This document shows, piece by piece, positions 1 through 6,250 of a DNA stretch of 6,250 nt (the first letter of the stretch is position 1; the number at the start of each line of letters is the position of its first letter). A program made the position numbers and the translations under genes. The stretch is from an uncultured Bacteroidales bacterium (GTDB taxonomy: Bacteria; Bacteroidota; Bacteroidia; Bacteroidales; Bacteroidaceae). The stretch spans positions 1-6,250 of the forward strand of contig CAMBWV010000066.1 of assembly GCA_945871755.1 (NCBI GenBank), given 5' to 3'. The notes below the pieces were generated by a model. It made no database searches and was not told where the DNA came from. It was given only the letters and a program-made list of their open reading frames with translations.

Positions 1-1075
1 GATTCTCGTAGCGCTCTTTCAGTCCGCGCAGGATGCTGATGGCATCTTCGGGAGCCGGCTCGTCCACGAGCACTGTCTGGAAACGGCGCTCCAGGGCCTT
101 GTCCTTTTCAAAATACTTTTGGTATTCCTCCAGCGTTGTGGCACCGATGCTGCGCAGTTCGCCACGCGCCAGGGCTGGTTTCAAGATATTGGCGGCATCC
201 ATCGCTCCATCGCTGCGGCCCGCGCCGACCAGGGTGTGAATCTCGTCGATGAAGAGGATGATATTGCCGTCGGACTGCGTCACCTCATTGACCACGCTCT
301 TGAGTCGTTCTTCAAATTCGCCCTTGTATTTCGCGCCTGCCACGAGGGCACCCATGTCGAGCGAATACAGACGGCGACCTTGCAAGCCCACGGGCACGTC
401 GCCGCGCACGATACGCTGTGCCAGGCCCTCAACGATGGCCGTCTTACCCGTACCAGGCTCACCGATGAGGATGGGGTTGTTCTTCGTGCGTCGCGACAGG
501 ATTTGCAGCACGCGGCGAATCTCCTCGTCGCGTCCGATGACGGGGTCAAGGCGTCCTTCGCGGGCTTCGCTGATGAGGTCGCGCGCATACTTTTGCAGGG
601 CCTGATAGGTGTCTTCGCTCGAGGGCGAATCCACGCGGTGGCCACCGCGTAATTCCTTGATGGCTGCTTGCAGGGCATCGGCCTTCATGCCAGCGTCTGT
701 CAGCAGTTGGCGCGCCGTACTCTTCTCCGTCAGCAGGGCTTGGAGCAAGGCTTCCAGTCCCACATAACTATCGCCGGCAGCCTTCGCCAGTTCCTGCGCC
801 CGCATCATGATTTGCTGCGCATCGTGATCCAAATAGGGCTCGCCGCCTCCCGTCACGCGGGGCAGTCCTTCGAGGGCGCTTTGCAGCACCTGCTGGAGGC
901 GCGCCTCGTTCACGCCCGTCTTGCCGAGGAGAAACTGCGTCACATTCTCGCCCACATGCAATACACCAGCGAGCAGATGGAGGGCGCCAACGGCCTGTCC
1001 GCCCCGCTGCGAGGCGAGGGTCACGGCATGCTGAATAGCCTCTTGGGCTTTGATGGTAAACTTGTCTTGTGTCAT
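1..1075 (-). CDS. clpB: ClpB (Hsp100) protein disaggregase, N-terminal part
   Basis: This is a cytosolic AAA+ chaperone of the Hsp100 family, which with DnaK threads aggregated proteins through a hexameric pore. Only the first 358 residues are present; family members are usually about 860, so the middle domain and second ATPase are off the left edge. Residues 1-145 form the Clp N-domain, starting [15 protein letters not shown]. The first AAA+ domain follows, with GRDEEIRR at 181-188, Walker A GEPGTGKT at 205-212, pore-loop tyrosine Y250 in [13 protein letters not shown], Walker B ILFIDE at 273-278, sensor-1 region GATT at 311-314 and arginine fingers R330/R331 in ALERRFQ. The ATG at 1075 is the only plausible start because an in-frame TAA lies three codons upstream (1082-1084). 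The leader is A-rich without a Shine-Dalgarno sequence, as is usual in Bacteroidota. ClpC/ClpA are alternatives, but the N-terminus and the [18 protein letters not shown] segments fit ClpB best. Confidence 0.96.
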   Translation of the reverse strand, partial: MTQDKFTIKAQEAIQHAVTLASQRGGQAVGALHLLAGVLHVGENVTQFLLGKTGVNEARLQQVLQSALEGLPRVTGGGEPYLDHDAQQIMMRAQELAKAAGDSYVGLEALLQALLTEKSTARQLLTDAGMKADALQAAIKELRGGHRVDSPSSEDTYQALQKYARDLISEAREGRLDPVIGRDEEIRRVLQILSRRTKNNPILIGEPGTGKTAIVEGLAQRIVRGDVPVGLQGRRLYSLDMGALVAGAKYKGEFEERLKSVVNEVTQSDGNIILFIDEIHTLVGAGRSDGAMDAANILKPALARGELRSIGATTLEEYQKYFEKDKALERRFQTVLVDEPAPEDAISILRGLKERYEN

Positions 1076-1314
1076 GGTATCTTATGTTTTAATGTTTTCG
1101 CGTTTGCCTAGCATCCTGCAAGGAACTTACCCAGTGCCAAAAAGGCGTAAATATTTCACAACTATTTGTTTATCATGCCATTATTGCCGACCCTCCTTGC
1201 TTCCCTTCTCCATTCCACTGCCAAACTGACGCACAGCCAATGCGTACTTGCTAGGAGCAACGTGAAAGTACCGCATGTGGCTTGCCCAAAGATTGTGACA
1301 TGGGTAAGGAGTTC

Positions 1315-1345
1315 GTTCTCATTCCCAAGTAACGTGTGAGTAAGG
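1315..1345 (-). repeat. Inverted-repeat unit B, uninterrupted copy
   Basis: Read on the minus strand, this 31-base unit starts CCTTACTCACACGTT (1345 to 1331) and continues ACTTGGGAATGAGAAC (1330 to 1315). On the plus strand the same two blocks reappear at 1522-1536 (15 of 15 identical) and 1558-1573 (14 of 16), separated there by 21 extra bases. The two copies therefore lie in opposite orientation about 180 bases apart. Confidence 0.75.
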
Positions 1346-1346
1346 C

Positions 1347-1393
1347 CACACGCCTGCGAGCAACGTGCGGTACATTGCCTCGCAAAGAGCACG
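1347..1393 (+). repeat. Direct-repeat unit A, copy 1
   Basis: The core at 1355-1376 (starting TGCGAGCAACGTG and ending GGTACATT) is identical over 22 bases to 1536-1557. The similarity continues to 1393 (34 of 39 positions over 1355-1393 against 1536-1574). It extends leftward through a shared CACACG, with one base of length difference. A partial third copy, GAGCAACGTG, occurs at 1255-1264, followed at 1268-1275 by GTACCGCA, which is the inverse of the unit's TGCGGTAC. Confidence 0.8.
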
Positions 1394-1439
1394 CCAGTAT
1401 CCTTTGAGAGTACTGCTGTATTCCCAAAGGATACTCGCG
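1392..1439. repeat. Long imperfect hairpin, 22-base arms with 4-base loop
   Basis: The left arm (1392-1413) and right arm (1418-1439) are reverse complements at 19 of 22 positions, around the loop TGCT. The perfect core is AGTATCCTTTG (1396-1406) against CAAAGGATACT (1425-1435). The differences fall at 1395/1436, 1407/1424 and 1410/1421; in RNA from either strand one of these is a G-U wobble. No run of T follows the right arm closely on the plus strand, so it is not a classic Rho-independent terminator. It could be a transcript leader structure, a protein-binding palindrome or a small repetitive element. Confidence 0.75.
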
Positions 1440-1528
1440 CGCTTCGCTTCTAGTTTGAATTTTATGTCTTTTTAAAGGGAACGAACAGTTTACTTTCGCT
1501 ACTTTTCAATGAGAACAAACACCTTACT

Positions 1529-1574
1529 CACACGTTGCGAGCAACGTGCGGTACATTACTTAGCAATGAGAACG
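1529..1574 (+). repeat. Direct-repeat unit A, copy 2, with embedded 18-base palindrome
   Basis: This is the second copy of unit A, with a 22-base core (1536-1557) identical to copy 1. In this copy the join with the preceding CACACGTT creates an 18-base palindrome, CACGTTGC-GA-GCAACGTG (1531-1548), whose 8-base arms match perfectly. The copy also sits between two direct repeats of CAATGAGAAC (1507-1516 and 1564-1573). Confidence 0.8.
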
Positions 1575-1688
1575 GGTTGAAAAATGGATTTCTAGGGAAT
1601 TTTGTCCGCTGTTGGCCGCGGAGAAAGTTACAGTAGAACAGAGCAATAATCCGATGAGGGCTGTCATTACATCTTTTAGGAAAAATCG

Positions 1689-1720
1689 TTTGCGGGCGTA
1701 CGCTGAAAATTCTATCTTCG
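1689..1720 (+). promoter_or_regulatory. Candidate Bacteroidota-type promoter for the permease gene
   Basis: TTTG at 1689-1692 is followed after 20 bases by TATCTTCG (1713-1720), one mismatch from the TAnnTTTG box read by the primary sigma factor of Bacteroides and relatives. Transcription would start near 1727, giving a leader of roughly 130 bases before the ATG at 1860. The match is imperfect and such matches arise by chance, so this is only a candidate. Confidence 0.3.
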
Positions 1721-1859
1721 CTTGCGAGAGTTTGTTCGGGCCTTGCACGCTTGTTTTCTTTGGCAATCGCTTCCCCTGTCATAAACCTTATGGACTGCTA
1801 GAACGCGACAGACTTCTCAAATATTCCTTCCTCGATAACTCCTAACGCTCTCTCTGCCT

Positions 1860-3695
1860 ATGACACTCACACTCATTGTTCTCCTCCTGACTGCCGTGGC
1901 CTTCGCTTGGGGCAGGTGGCGCTCCGACATTGTCGCCCTGTGCGCCGTAATCGTTTTGCTGCTCGGCGGTGTGCTCACGCCAGCGGAAGCCTTGGCAGGT
2001 TTCTCCAATCCTATTATTATGATGATGGCTGGCCTGTTCATCGTGGGCGGCGGTGTGTTTCAGACGGGACTGGCCAAAATGGTGGGCGCACGGCTGATGG
2101 GGCTGGCCGGACAGTCCGAGACACGGATGTTCGTGCTGGTCATGCTCGTTACGGCCGTCATCGGCGCTTTCGTGAGCAATACGGGCACCGTGGCCCTGAT
2201 GCTTCCCATCGTTGTTTCGATGGCCGCACAATCTGGGCGCGATGTGTCGCGGCTGCTCATGCCGTTGGCCTTTGCCAGTTCGATGGGTGGTATGCTGACT
2301 CTCATCGGCACGCCGCCCAACCTTGTCATTGATGAGGTGCTGATGGAGGCGGGCTACGCGAAACTCTCCTTCTTCTCCTTCCTGCCCGTCGGCATCGTCT
2401 GCATCCTCACGGGCATCGTCGTGCTGCTCCCGCTGACGCGCTGGTTGCTCGGTCGCCAGAAGCGGCAGAAAGAGGGGAGGGAACGGGGCATCAAATCCTT
2501 GCGTACCCTCGTGGAGGAATATCAGATAGCCGACAACGTGTGCCGCTTCGAGATACACCCGCGCTCGCCCCTTGTCGGTCAGACCATCGGCCAGCTCGAC
2601 CTGTATCGCCGTTTCGGGCTCAGCATCATTGAGGTGCGCAAGGAGACGGGCAAGAAGCGGCCCCTCGTTCACGACATCACGCAGGCGATGGCCCCGGCCG
2701 ATGTGCGCATCAAGGCTGGCGACATGCTGTATGTGTCGGGCGAGCCGGAGAGCCTGCGGGCATTTGCTGCTGCCTACGAAATCCCGTTGGCCGAAGCTCC
2801 TCAGGCACTCGATTTCTACGACATCGGACTGGCTGAAATCGTGTTGCTGCCTCAGTCGCGGTTTGTCGGCACGCGCCTGTCCGAATCGGGATTTCGCTCG
2901 AAGTTCAGCATCAATGTGCTGGCCGTTCGGCGGGGCAAGGAGTACATCCGCCAGCACCTGGCCGACCTGAAATTGCAGGCGGGCGACGTCTTGCTCGTGC
3001 AGGGCACGTGGGGCAACATTGGGCGGCTCTCCAACGACGAGACCTATTGGGTGGTCCTTGGTCAGCCCTTGCAGGAAGCCGCGCGCGTGGTGCTCGACTA
3101 CAAGGCCCCAGTGGCTGCCGCCATCATGCTGCTGATGGTTGTGCTGATGGTGTTCGACTTTATCCCCGTGGCCCCCGTCACGGCGGTGATGATAGCCAGT
3201 GTGCTGATGATTCTGACGGGCTGTTTCCGCAGTGTGGAGGCGGCCTACAAGACCATCAACTGGGAGAGCATCGTGCTGATTGCGGCGATGATGCCCATGT
3301 CCACGGCCTTGGAGAAAACGGGTGTGTCCGCCCTCGTTTCGGAAATGCTGGTGGGTCATCTCGGCGGCTTCGGCCCCGTGGCCCTGTTGGCAGGCATTTA
3401 CTTCACCACCTCGCTCCTCACGCTCTTCATCTCCAATACGGCCACGGCCGTGCTGATGTCGCCCATCGCCCTCGCCTCGGCCCTGTCCGCAGGCATCAGT
3501 CCCATCCCCTTGCTCTTCGCCGTAGCCGTAGCCGCCAGTATGTGCTTTGCCTCTCCCTTCTCCACGCCGCCCAACGCGCTAGTGATGAAAGCCGGCCGCT
3601 ACACCTTTATGGACTACGTCAAAGTGGGCCTCCCCCTCCAACTCATCATGGGCCTGGTCATGCTTATCGCCCTGCCCCTGCTCTTTCCCTTCTGA
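1860..3695 (+). CDS. SLC13/DASS-family permease with two central RCK_C (TrkA_C) domains
   Basis: This is an inner-membrane secondary transporter of the divalent anion:sodium symporter type. The protein is complete at 611 residues. It has the family's two inverted halves: the first carries SNTGT (106-110) and GTPPN (150-154), the second SNTAT (525-529) and STPPN (568-572), the paired SNT and TPPN motifs that build the substrate and sodium sites. Hydrophobic segments fill about residues 1-198 and 413-611. Between them a soluble insert holds two RCK_C-like repeats, about 226-308 (ending in AGDMLYVSG) and 318-400 (ending in AGDVLLVQG). Such domains usually bind a small ligand and gate transport. 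Substrate cannot be read from sequence; sulfate is known for some RCK_C-containing relatives, while dicarboxylates are typical of members without them. The ATG at 1860 is chosen because an in-frame TAA lies at 1836-1838; no Shine-Dalgarno sequence is seen. The gene stands alone, diverging from clpB and converging on the HD gene. Confidence 0.92.
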   Translation: MTLTLIVLLLTAVAFAWGRWRSDIVALCAVIVLLLGGVLTPAEALAGFSNPIIMMMAGLFIVGGGVFQTGLAKMVGARLMGLAGQSETRMFVLVMLVTAVIGAFVSNTGTVALMLPIVVSMAAQSGRDVSRLLMPLAFASSMGGMLTLIGTPPNLVIDEVLMEAGYAKLSFFSFLPVGIVCILTGIVVLLPLTRWLLGRQKRQKEGRERGIKSLRTLVEEYQIADNVCRFEIHPRSPLVGQTIGQLDLYRRFGLSIIEVRKETGKKRPLVHDITQAMAPADVRIKAGDMLYVSGEPESLRAFAAAYEIPLAEAPQALDFYDIGLAEIVLLPQSRFVGTRLSESGFRSKFSINVLAVRRGKEYIRQHLADLKLQAGDVLLVQGTWGNIGRLSNDETYWVVLGQPLQEAARVVLDYKAPVAAAIMLLMVVLMVFDFIPVAPVTAVMIASVLMILTGCFRSVEAAYKTINWESIVLIAAMMPMSTALEKTGVSALVSEMLVGHLGGFGPVALLAGIYFTTSLLTLFISNTATAVLMSPIALASALSAGISPIPLLFAVAVAASMCFASPFSTPPNALVMKAGRYTFMDYVKVGLPLQLIMGLVMLIALPLLFPF

Positions 3696-3766
3696 GGATT
3701 GTCCGCTGAGGATTGAGATAGAATTATTATGTGAAGGAAAATATTGTGCGGATTTCAAGCGGACAA
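3693..3766. repeat. Convergent junction with short direct and inverted repeats
   Basis: The permease stop codon begins a 9-base direct repeat, TGAGGATTG (3693-3701 and 3707-3715). TTGTCCGCT (3699-3707) is repeated inverted as AGCGGACAA (3758-3766), ending directly beside the stop codon of the opposing HD gene. The 50-base spacing makes a compact terminator hairpin unlikely, and no T-tract follows either arm. Any terminator for these two genes is not of the textbook kind. Confidence 0.45.
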
Positions 3767-4315
3767 CTATCCAAAGAGTACGTGCCAGCGTTGGAAAATC
3801 CTGACGCCCTCCTGGCCGAAACGGGCCAGGCTTTGGAGGGTTTGCTCGTAGTTTCGCTCGCGCTCGGGGTGCGACTTCGAGTAGAACTTGTCGGCGTAGC
3901 AGATGACCTGCTCCTCTAGGGTTTCGGGCCGATAGTCGGCTGGCGGGAGCGGAATTTGTCGCTCGATGATGGTTTGGGCGGTTAGGCCTGTGCCTGTGTG
4001 TCGCTCGCAAACGCGGGCCAAGGCTTCGGCTTCAGGGTCGTCTTCCTGGCGAAGCAATTCAGCACCTAGCCGTCCGTGGATGATGTAGGGCGCTGTGCCG
4101 TGGCAGTGGATGCCAGGCGCATCGGTCAGGAAGATACCAATGTCGTGGAGCATTGCGCCGCGGTAGAGGAAGTCGGCATCGAGGGAAAGTTCGGGATGTG
4201 CCGCGGCCACGCGCTGGGCATGGCGGGCCACCTGCTGGCTGTGGTGGAGCAGGAGTTGGCGCAGTGCGTTGTCCTCGGGGTAATAGCGGTGGATGAGGGC
4301 GAGCGGGTCAATCAT
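3767..4315 (-). CDS. HD-domain phosphohydrolase-like protein
   Basis: This 182-residue soluble protein belongs to the HD superfamily of metal-dependent phosphohydrolases. Visible ligands are H25 (HHSQQVARHA), the doublet H57-D58 in AMLHDIGIF, H80 in IIHGRLGAELL, H106 in CERHTGTG and D142 in ICYADKFYSK. This H-HD-H-H-D set resembles the HDIG group, some of which bind two metals and cleave nucleotides or cyclic nucleotides. There is no signal peptide, membrane segment or second domain. The ATG at 4315 is preferred, giving MIDPLALIHRYYPEDN; the frame stays open upstream to a TTG at 4397-4399, which would add 28 residues of little HD character and would start next to the stem-loop at 4400-4433. 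Neither start has a clear Shine-Dalgarno sequence. It lies downstream of the protease gene on the same strand but beyond its probable terminator. Physiological substrate unknown. Confidence 0.88.
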   Translation of the reverse strand: MIDPLALIHRYYPEDNALRQLLLHHSQQVARHAQRVAAAHPELSLDADFLYRGAMLHDIGIFLTDAPGIHCHGTAPYIIHGRLGAELLRQEDDPEAEALARVCERHTGTGLTAQTIIERQIPLPPADYRPETLEEQVICYADKFYSKSHPERERNYEQTLQSLARFGQEGVRIFQRWHVLFG

Positions 4316-4399
4316 GAGAGCGAGGAAGGGGATTTTGGGGTTGCGGGGGCGAACAAGGGCGAGCGCTTCTCCCAAACAACAAACCAATAGAAACGGCAA

Positions 4400-4433
4400 C
4401 GAGGGAGTATGCCAGAATCGGCATATTCCCTCG
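4400..4433 (-). terminator. Probable Rho-independent terminator of the S8 protease gene
   Basis: A 14-base-pair stem (arms 4400-4413 and 4420-4433, a single mismatch at 4407/4426) encloses a 6-base loop and starts 18 bases after the protease stop codon. On the minus strand it is followed by a loose T-rich stretch (TTGCCGTTTCTATTGGTTTG) rather than a pure U-run. The position and stem strength favour termination. If so, the HD gene downstream needs its own promoter in 4316-4399, where I could not identify one. Confidence 0.65.
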
Positions 4434-4451
4434 CTGCATTTTGCGGATGCA

Positions 4452-6250
4452 TTATTGAACCATGACCTTGCGCGTCAGGGTTGCCTTGGGCGTAGTAATG
4501 TTGATGAGATAGACACCAGGCTGTTGGCCTGCGAAGTCTGTGATGACCTCTAGGCCTTGGCGCGGTGCTTCGATGGACTGCGAGCGAACGAGTTGGCCAG
4601 TGGAGGAATAGACGTTGATGCGTGCGTAGTCCTCGTGGCTGTTGAAGAGGATGCGCCAGGCATCGCTGCCCTTCAGAAGCGTCACGGGTTCTTCGCTGCC
4701 ATATACGCCGTGAATGCCATCGGCGGCCATGCGCAGGGCTTCCTGAAGGCCAGCGTAGGCGTCCACCTTGCCATAGCCGCGACGAGCGTTCCATTCGTCA
4801 CTGCCCGTGTAGTTGTCGCGAACGGCTGTCTTGCGGATAATCTCTTCCACATTCTCGGGAGTGAGTTGCGGATTGGCTTGCAGCCACAGGGCGACAATAC
4901 CTGCCATGGCAGGCGAGGCCATTGAGGTGCCCGAGGCCAAACCGTAATAATACTTGTTCGAGCCCACGGTGACGATGTCCATAATCTCGGTATTGTTGCT
5001 AGAGCCGTCCCAGTCGGAGGACTTGCTGTTGAAAGCCGAGTTGACGCACGAGCCAGGTGCTACAACGAGCGGCTTGTAGCCTTCGCCGAGGTACGGGCCC
5101 TTGCTGCTGAAGGGCGAAATCTGGCCTTTGCTGCCCACTGACGTAGAGGGATAACTGAAGGACTGGCCGAAATAATTCTTGAAGGTAGTACCCACAGCGT
5201 TGTACGAGCCCACGGCAATGGCGTTGGGGATGGAGGCACCGCCTTCGCCCACACAGTATTCGCTATCGCCTGATACGGCATCGGGAGCACCGATGGGCTT
5301 ATAGAACGCGCCGTACTTGGGCAGGACAATCCAGCCGTGGAAGGTGTCGTCCGTATTGCCCGTGACCTCAACACCGAAGATGAGGTTGGTGCTAGAACCA
5401 CGCATGGCTGCCACCTGCACGGCGAAGTAGTAGTTCTCCTTCTTATTATTGGGGTCAATGTTGGCGGTGATGGTGCCGCAGGTTTTCCAGAAGGTGTCGT
5501 TCTTGAAGTCGCGCTTCTTGGTTGAAATGTTGTACACGAAGGGGCGCACCTGCAAGTGCTGCTTGCCATCGGTAGCCTGTCCCCAGAGATCAACGATAAT
5601 AGTGCTCTGACCGACATCCTTCACGTAGATGTTGACCGATTCTTCATCCTCTTCAAAGGTGCAGGTGGTGTGCAGGTTGTCCGTACCATCGTTGCCCATT
5701 GCAGCCACGAGGATGCCGCCAGCCTTGCCATACTTTTTCATCGTCTGGTCGTACTTTGTCGTACCATCGTGGGGACCCTGCTGGCCACCGAAACTCATAT
5801 TGATGACATAGGGCTTGCCTTCCTCAGCGGCCAGTTCGCTGATGTACTTGGCCTCCTCCATCACGCGAGCGTTGTCGAAGGTGGAGGAAATCATCACGAT
5901 GTCGGCCTCGGGGGCCATCCCATAGAGTTTGTTGCTGCCCACCTTCGAGCCACAGGCAATGTTGGTCACGTGGGTGGCGTGGCTACCTTGGAACTCGTCG
6001 CCCGTATCGGGGATGACGGTGGTCGGTCTAGTGTAGGCACTCTTGTGCTTCCAGATGGCCAGGGCGCGCGATTCGCCGTCCTCGTTGAGGAAAGCGCGGT
6101 GCTTGAACTGGAATCCCTGGTCGATGACGCCCACGATGACTCCCTTGCCCGTGAAGGGCGTTTCGAGGTCCGTTCCATTGTGAATGTCGTCCACTTTGCT
6201 GGCCTTGCGCGAGGCTTCCATGAAGGGGCGGAAGGGCATGGAGGCACTGA
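4452..6250 (-). CDS. Secreted subtilisin-like (S8) serine protease with type IX sorting domain, N-terminus outside window
   Basis: This is an extracellular or surface peptidase of the subtilase family. Residue 1 here is the methionine encoded at 6239-6237, but the frame stays open to the window edge, so signal peptide and any propeptide are missing and that methionine is probably internal. The catalytic triad is D40 (VIVGVIDQGF), H87 (GSHATHV, in place of the usual HGTHV) and S439 (SGTSMASP); the oxyanion asparagine is N183 in AMGNDG. An insertion of about 140 residues (188-335, rich in predicted beta strands, with VDLWGQATDG at 216-225) separates N183 from IPNAIAVGSY. Together with SRALAIWKHK (57-66), this resembles the jelly-roll insert of CspA-like subtilases. 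Residues 527-595 form a type IX (Por) secretion sorting domain: INVYSSTGQLV, PGVYLINI and the terminal basic-hydrophobic RKVMVQ. The product should cross the outer membrane and lose this tail. All catalytic residues are present, so activity is expected. Confidence 0.93.
   Translation of the reverse strand, partial: SASMPFRPFMEASRKASKVDDIHNGTDLETPFTGKGVIVGVIDQGFQFKHRAFLNEDGESRALAIWKHKSAYTRPTTVIPDTGDEFQGSHATHVTNIACGSKVGSNKLYGMAPEADIVMISSTFDNARVMEEAKYISELAAEEGKPYVINMSFGGQQGPHDGTTKYDQTMKKYGKAGGILVAAMGNDGTDNLHTTCTFEEDEESVNIYVKDVGQSTIIVDLWGQATDGKQHLQVRPFVYNISTKKRDFKNDTFWKTCGTITANIDPNNKKENYYFAVQVAAMRGSSTNLIFGVEVTGNTDDTFHGWIVLPKYGAFYKPIGAPDAVSGDSEYCVGEGGASIPNAIAVGSYNAVGTTFKNYFGQSFSYPSTSVGSKGQISPFSSKGPYLGEGYKPLVVAPGSCVNSAFNSKSSDWDGSSNNTEIMDIVTVGSNKYYYGLASGTSMASPAMAGIVALWLQANPQLTPENVEEIIRKTAVRDNYTGSDEWNARRGYGKVDAYAGLQEALRMAADGIHGVYGSEEPVTLLKGSDAWRILFNSHEDYARINVYSSTGQLVRSQSIEAPRQGLEVITDFAGQQPGVYLINITTPKATLTRKVMVQ

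Larger units (their letters stand above)
1076..1859. other. Divergent intergenic region, repeat-rich, no convincing gene
   Basis: This stretch separates clpB (leftward) from the permease gene (rightward) and must hold both promoters. It is visibly richer in A+T than the flanking genes. Short open frames occur on both strands (for example 1162-1392 and 1528-1782 on minus, 1612-1845 on plus), but they overlap each other, lack ribosome-binding sites and show no recognisable domain. The part from about 1250 to 1575 is occupied by direct and inverted repeats and a long hairpin, listed separately. I found no CIRCE-type operator or tRNA. No Bacteroidota promoter (TTTG, 19-21 bases, TAnnTTTG) facing clpB was convincing. 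Confidence 0.7.

Noticed and set aside
440..463. Walker A of ClpB reads GEPGTGKT where E. coli has GEPGVGKT
   Set aside because: The position tolerates Thr or Val in this family, and Thr is, to my knowledge, common in Bacteroidota ClpB. The catalytic Lys and Thr are intact, so it is not notable.
119..652. 177-codon plus-strand frame opposite clpB
   Set aside because: The minus strand encodes highly conserved ClpB residues over the same bases, and this frame has no recognisable domain or ribosome-binding site.
1162..1392. 76-codon minus-strand frame upstream of clpB as a possible small protein
   Set aside because: It runs through the repeat block, has no recognisable domain and no ribosome-binding site, and similar peptide fragments arise in the other repeat copy. 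It is better explained as repeat sequence.
1250..1575. Repeat cluster considered as a CRISPR array
   Set aside because: There are only two full copies about 180 bases apart plus inverted copies, with no regular spacers and no cas genes nearby.
1842..3359. 505-codon open frame on the minus strand, antisense to the permease gene
   Set aside because: Its translation is dominated by His, Gln, Arg, Asp and Gly without hydrophobic cores or known motifs, which is the usual antisense shadow of a GC-rich membrane protein. The plus-strand frame has clear SLC13 motifs throughout.
3008..3709. 233-codon plus-strand frame overlapping the end of the permease gene in another frame
   Set aside because: It overlaps transmembrane segments and the SNTAT/STPPN motifs of the permease. 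Its own translation is a low-complexity run of Gly, Arg, His and Ala.
3699..3766. Inverted repeat TTGTCCGCT/AGCGGACAA considered as a bidirectional terminator
   Set aside because: The 50-base loop and lack of T-tracts make a functional intrinsic terminator unlikely; kept only as a low-confidence repeat.

Overview
The window looks like ordinary chromosome from a Bacteroidota species, most likely of the order Bacteroidales and plausibly Prevotella-like. The clearest marker is the C-terminal domain of the secreted protease at the right end, which has the form of a type IX secretion (Por) sorting domain. Supporting signs are the lack of a clear Shine-Dalgarno sequence before the three starts that can be seen, and a GC-rich coding / AT-richer intergenic contrast. 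The species cannot be fixed from the sequence alone.

Layout, left to right. Positions 1-1075 (minus strand) hold the N-terminal 358 residues of the ClpB disaggregase; the rest lies off the left edge. Positions 1076-1859 are a divergent intergenic region of almost 800 bases with no convincing gene. It carries a cluster of short direct and inverted repeats and a long near-perfect hairpin (1392-1439). Positions 1860-3695 (plus strand) encode a complete 611-residue SLC13/DASS-type membrane permease with two central RCK_C (TrkA_C) domains. A 71-base convergent junction follows. Positions 3767-4315 (minus strand) encode a 182-residue HD-domain phosphohydrolase-like protein. Positions 4316-4451 hold a strong stem-loop, the likely terminator of the next gene. 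Positions 4452-6250 (minus strand) encode most of a secreted subtilisin-like (S8) protease. It has a large insertion inside the catalytic domain and a type IX sorting tail; its N-terminus lies off the right edge.

The genes do not form an obvious pathway. ClpB is cytosolic protein quality control, the permease is an inner-membrane anion carrier of unknown substrate, the HD protein is probably a soluble metal-dependent phosphohydrolase, and the S8 protease acts outside the cell. ClpB and the permease diverge. The permease and the HD gene converge. The HD gene and the protease are codirectional but are probably separated by a terminator. I see no defence system, CRISPR array, transposase, tRNA or rRNA. 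The most unusual part is the repeat-rich intergenic block at about 1250-1575.
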